DNA of 32,879 nt from Schoenoplectus triqueter. Lineage: Eukaryota > Streptophyta > Magnoliopsida > Poales > Cyperaceae. This document shows, piece after piece, positions 29,782 to 32,879 of this stretch; the stretch's first letter is position 1, and every line of letters begins with the position of its first letter. The translations under genes were made by a program, and so were the position numbers. The notes under the pieces were generated by a model, which made no database searches, was not told the DNA's origin, and saw only the letters and a program-made list of their open reading frames with translations. The stretch is from contig CAXKVV010000674.1 of NCBI GenBank assembly GCA_964058805.1, positions 1 through 32,879 on the forward strand, in the 5' to 3' direction.

Positions 29782-32700
29782 TCAACTCGTGTTGATTGAT
29801 GCCATGGTTTGATCCATGCCAGTATGCCACCTCTGCAGCTTAACTCGTGATGAGTTCAACTCTTTGACAACTGCTTTCATTGCAATTCGCTCCGTGGGCG
29901 ACTCCTTGGAGCAGAGAAGGCCCAACTCGATTACTGAAACCAAGCAATCTTCGACATCCTCTATTGCATTTGAATATGGTATCTCCCCCTCCCTGTTTAC
30001 TGGCAAAATTTTAGAATCAATTATCTCCAAGACTTGCTCAGGGAAAGCCATCTCAACATAGTTGTATAGGTTCAGTCCATCTCGAAATCTCTCATTAGTG
30101 GGACTTACTCCGGTGAACATCTCGAGTAGAAGAATGCCATAGCTATACACGTCTCCTTCCAACGATACATTTCTTCCCATTCCGTACTCTTAATCAATAA
30201 CAAATTCATGTCAAATAATTTCTATTAATTATGTATACTGAGAATTGGTCTCAATTTTTTAATTTTACATTTGGTTTTATTGCATAATTGCATAATTTTA
30301 TATTTATTTCAGGTTATTTGATTGGATGCCTTTCTATGAAGAATATTTAATCGAAGACAATGAGAAGAAATAAGATGCCAGCTAGCTGATTGAATCTATT
30401 TATGAATATGTCTGCAAGTATATATCATTTTTTGCATACCAATATTGTTTTGAATTTAGAATGCTTTATTTTATTTTATTTTTTGAAAAAGTGGTATATA
30501 CCACCAGTTTCATTAAAGAAACATATTGTTCTTGGAGGAATGTAGAATGCTTTATTATGACAAGGGAAACATTTACCTGGCGGAATGTAGCCTATAGAAC
30601 CCTTAATTGCACTGGTATTTGTTGTCGATTGATGAAATGAGGTATCTTGTTGACCCAATAGCCGTGCTAATCCAAAATCACCCACACGTGCAGTCATGTT
30701 TTCATCCAACAGTACATTGCTAGGTTTAAGATCACAATGTACAATTGGAATGGGCCCATGATTGTGAAGATAGTCCAAAGCAGTAGCAACATCCATTGCT
30801 ATATTCAACCTCTGAAAGAGGTTGAGACTTCTAGATGGCACATTCATATTAACATCGTGCAACCATGCTTCCAAGCTTCCATTAGGCATGAACTCAAAAA
30901 CTAGAGCCCTGAAATCATTACCTTTGTGATCTATGCTAGAGCATACATTTAGAATCTTCATAACATTCCGATGCCTTATATTTCTTAAGGCCTCACATTC
31001 AGATAAAAAGCTTCTACATGCTCCATGTTGCTCAAGATTGAGCACCTTTATTGCAACTGTTGTTATATTATCAAAACTCATATCAGCTCTATACACAGCT
31101 CCGAAACTACCTTTGCCAATTAGATTCTCTGAGGAGAAAGCACTAGTAGCACCGAGGAGTTCATTGTATGAGACACTGTTATACTCGAATTTCATGGCCA
31201 TAACATGTTGTGGATTGTTTTGAGGTGTTATCCTTGAACAAAGATTAGCCAAAAACCACATGGCTAAGATTAAGAATAAAACAGATAAGGCCACCAAAAT
31301 AATAATTACCACAAAACTCCGTGAAAGATATCGTCGTGCTGTGGTACAGGTACTGCACTGTGGTAGGTTTATTTCTCGTACTCCACCACAAAGTTTAGGA
31401 TTGCCTCTGACATCAATGGCACTGGTATTTCCAAACATTCCATCTAATGGTAGTTGTCCCTCAAAGTTGTTGAAAGAAATATTAAGATTTTGGATTTTCA
31501 TTAAAGCAACAAATTCAGGTACTTTACCAGAAAGCAAATTATTGGAGAGATCAAGCTGTTGCATCCCCTTTATATTGCTCAAAGAGGTAGGTACGGGCCC
31601 ATGAAGCAAATTCCCATCAAGACGTAGAACTTGAAGTAATTGGCAACCGTCAATTGTGTTAGGAATTTCACCAGATAATTTGTTATTTGAGAGAGAAATT
31701 TCTACAACATTTTTTAGTTTACCAATTTCTGGTGGTAGTGCACCACTAAGATAGTTATTTGACAGGTAGAGGCCAATGGAAAGAGAAGGAAGGTTCATTA
31801 TTTCTTTGGGAATTTCTCCTTTCAGCTTATTGTTAGAAAGGTTTAACAGTATTAGAACTTGCAGGTTACTTAATTGTGGAGGTATATGCCCTTCAAGTTT
31901 GTTATTTTGAAGATATAGCTTAGTCATGGCAGTGAGGTTACCTAAATATGATGGGATTTCACCTGACATCCTGCTCTCTGACAAATCTAACATTTGGAGT
32001 TTTCGAATATTGCCAATTTCTTTTGGAATATTGCCTCCAAGACTTATTTGACCCAAGTTAAGAGCTATCAGATTAGTTAACTTGCCAATATTTCTGGGAA
32101 TACTTCCTGATATAAGGTTATCATTAATTGCCAAAGTATCAAGACTGGTTGATAGATTTCCTACTGATCCAGGTATTGTGCCTTCAAATCGGTTGCCTCC
32201 AAGATCCAATTTCTGTAAGTTTGTACAATTGACCAAAGAATCGAAGAAAATCCAGTCATTATGGCTCCTGGCCTCAAATTGATTGTTAGCAATACTAAGC
32301 CAATAAAGATTTCTCATCTTCCCTAAGCTAGATGGTATTGTGCCAGTAAAGCTATTATAATCAAATTCAATATTCATGAGTGATGAGCAATTAGGTAGTG
32401 AAATAGGAATCTTCCCATTCAGCTGGTTTCCATACAAGAGCAGTGTTTCAATGTTCGGGAAATATTCACAAAAATATGATGGAAGAGTTCCTTCAAGCTG
32501 ATTAGTGGAAAGTTCCAAGGCAACCATAGTTGAGATATTGTAAAGGGAATTAGGTATCTTGCCTGAAATGTTGTTGTTGTAAATGTAAAGGGACTGAAGG
32601 GATTGAAGTTTGCCAAATGATGATGGTATGGATCCAAAAAATCTATTGTAGTTAAGATAAAGATTTATCAAATTAGTAAGGTTGCCTAATGCAGATGGAA

Positions 32701-32879
32701 TGGTTCCTGTGAGATTATTGTTACCTAATGATAGTATTGACAGTTGATGGAGGGAACCGAATTCTGGGTGTATGCTTCCCACAAGTTCATTTTTTCTCAA
32801 GCTCATAATGCTAAGTTTCTTGCAATTTGCAAGGTTGACAGGGATGTTTCCTCCCAGGTTATTACTTTTCAGAGTGAGG
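29782..32879 (-). CDS. LRR receptor-like kinase, subfamily XII-like (EFR/Xa21 type), 5' end outside window
   Basis: A plasma-membrane receptor kinase; the family senses microbial patterns, but the ligand here is unknown. Exons in the window are 32879-30577 (continuing upstream) and 30188-29782 (stop TGA). The intron is 30576-30189 with a GTAAAT donor and ..TTAAG acceptor. Splicing joins GSIGYIPP to EYGMGRNVSLEGDVYSYG, the usual position of the single intron in this subfamily. The frame stays open to the window edge. Features in order: about 19 visible leucine-rich repeats, with the subfamily hallmark NNQFEAR..DWIFFDSLVNCTNL; a cap with LCGG..LPQCS; a membrane segment (VVIIILVALSVLFLILAMWF); then the kinase with GKGSFGAVY, VAIKVLN, IVHCDLKPSN, DFGLA and GDVYSYGILLLEMFTG. 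HCD instead of HRD marks a non-RD kinase. All visible exons are intact. Confidence 0.92.

Noticed and set aside
30476..30576. C-terminal extension of the long kinase exon (GKCFPCHNKAFY..)
   Set aside because: It is intron sequence read through a GTAAAT donor; the kinase domain continues correctly in the exon at 30188-29782.

Overview
This is a gene-poor, AT-rich stretch of a flowering-plant nuclear genome. The evidence is three plant-type loci (a NAC transcription factor, an intronless plant carboxylesterase, and a subfamily XII-like LRR receptor kinase), GT-AG introns, and plant-type mobile elements (MULE, CACTA, a very large Ty3-type LTR, and several MITE-like foldback elements). The species cannot be fixed from the sequence. 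No tRNA, rRNA, CRISPR array or bacterial-style operon was seen.

Layout. 1-6.4 kb is intergenic DNA with several foldback elements. These include two GGGTC-rich hAT-like elements (about 343-730 and 5234-5574) and a MITE at 3648-4023 flanked by a perfect 9-bp direct repeat. 6.46-8.27 kb (minus) is a complete three-exon NAC gene whose C-terminal half carries an 11-residue tandem repeat. Around 9437-9808 is a second MULE-like MITE.

10,382-17,695 is a complete Mutator-like element (MULE) with perfect 9-bp target-site duplications (TTTCAAAGG) and a decayed MuDR-type transposase. A complete CACTA (En/Spm) element, 13,966-17,550, sits inside its right terminal repeat with a perfect 3-bp TGG duplication. 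The CACTA element has classic subterminal TTCCGTGG-type repeats, a 21-bp repeat array, and a 166-bp exon+intron unit present in three tandem copies.

19.79-20.82 kb (minus) is an intact intronless class-I carboxylesterase similar to the CXE15/17 type. 21.9-22.3 kb holds a fragment resembling the low-complexity linker of MULE/FAR1/OTU-type proteins. 22,318-26,953 reads best as one 4.6-kb solo LTR: it begins TGTG, ends GTGTGACA, and is flanked by perfect GTGTG direct repeats. 27.8-28.2 kb is dense in short dyads, some spaced exactly 31 bp apart. 29.8 kb to the right edge (minus) is an LRR receptor kinase of the EFR/Xa21 type with a non-RD kinase, whose 5' end lies outside the window.

The three host genes show no sign of acting in one pathway. 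The main story is layered transposition: MULE first, then CACTA into its terminal repeat. The CACTA gene then broke by local tandem duplication. Exact target-site duplications let each insertion be dated relative to the others.
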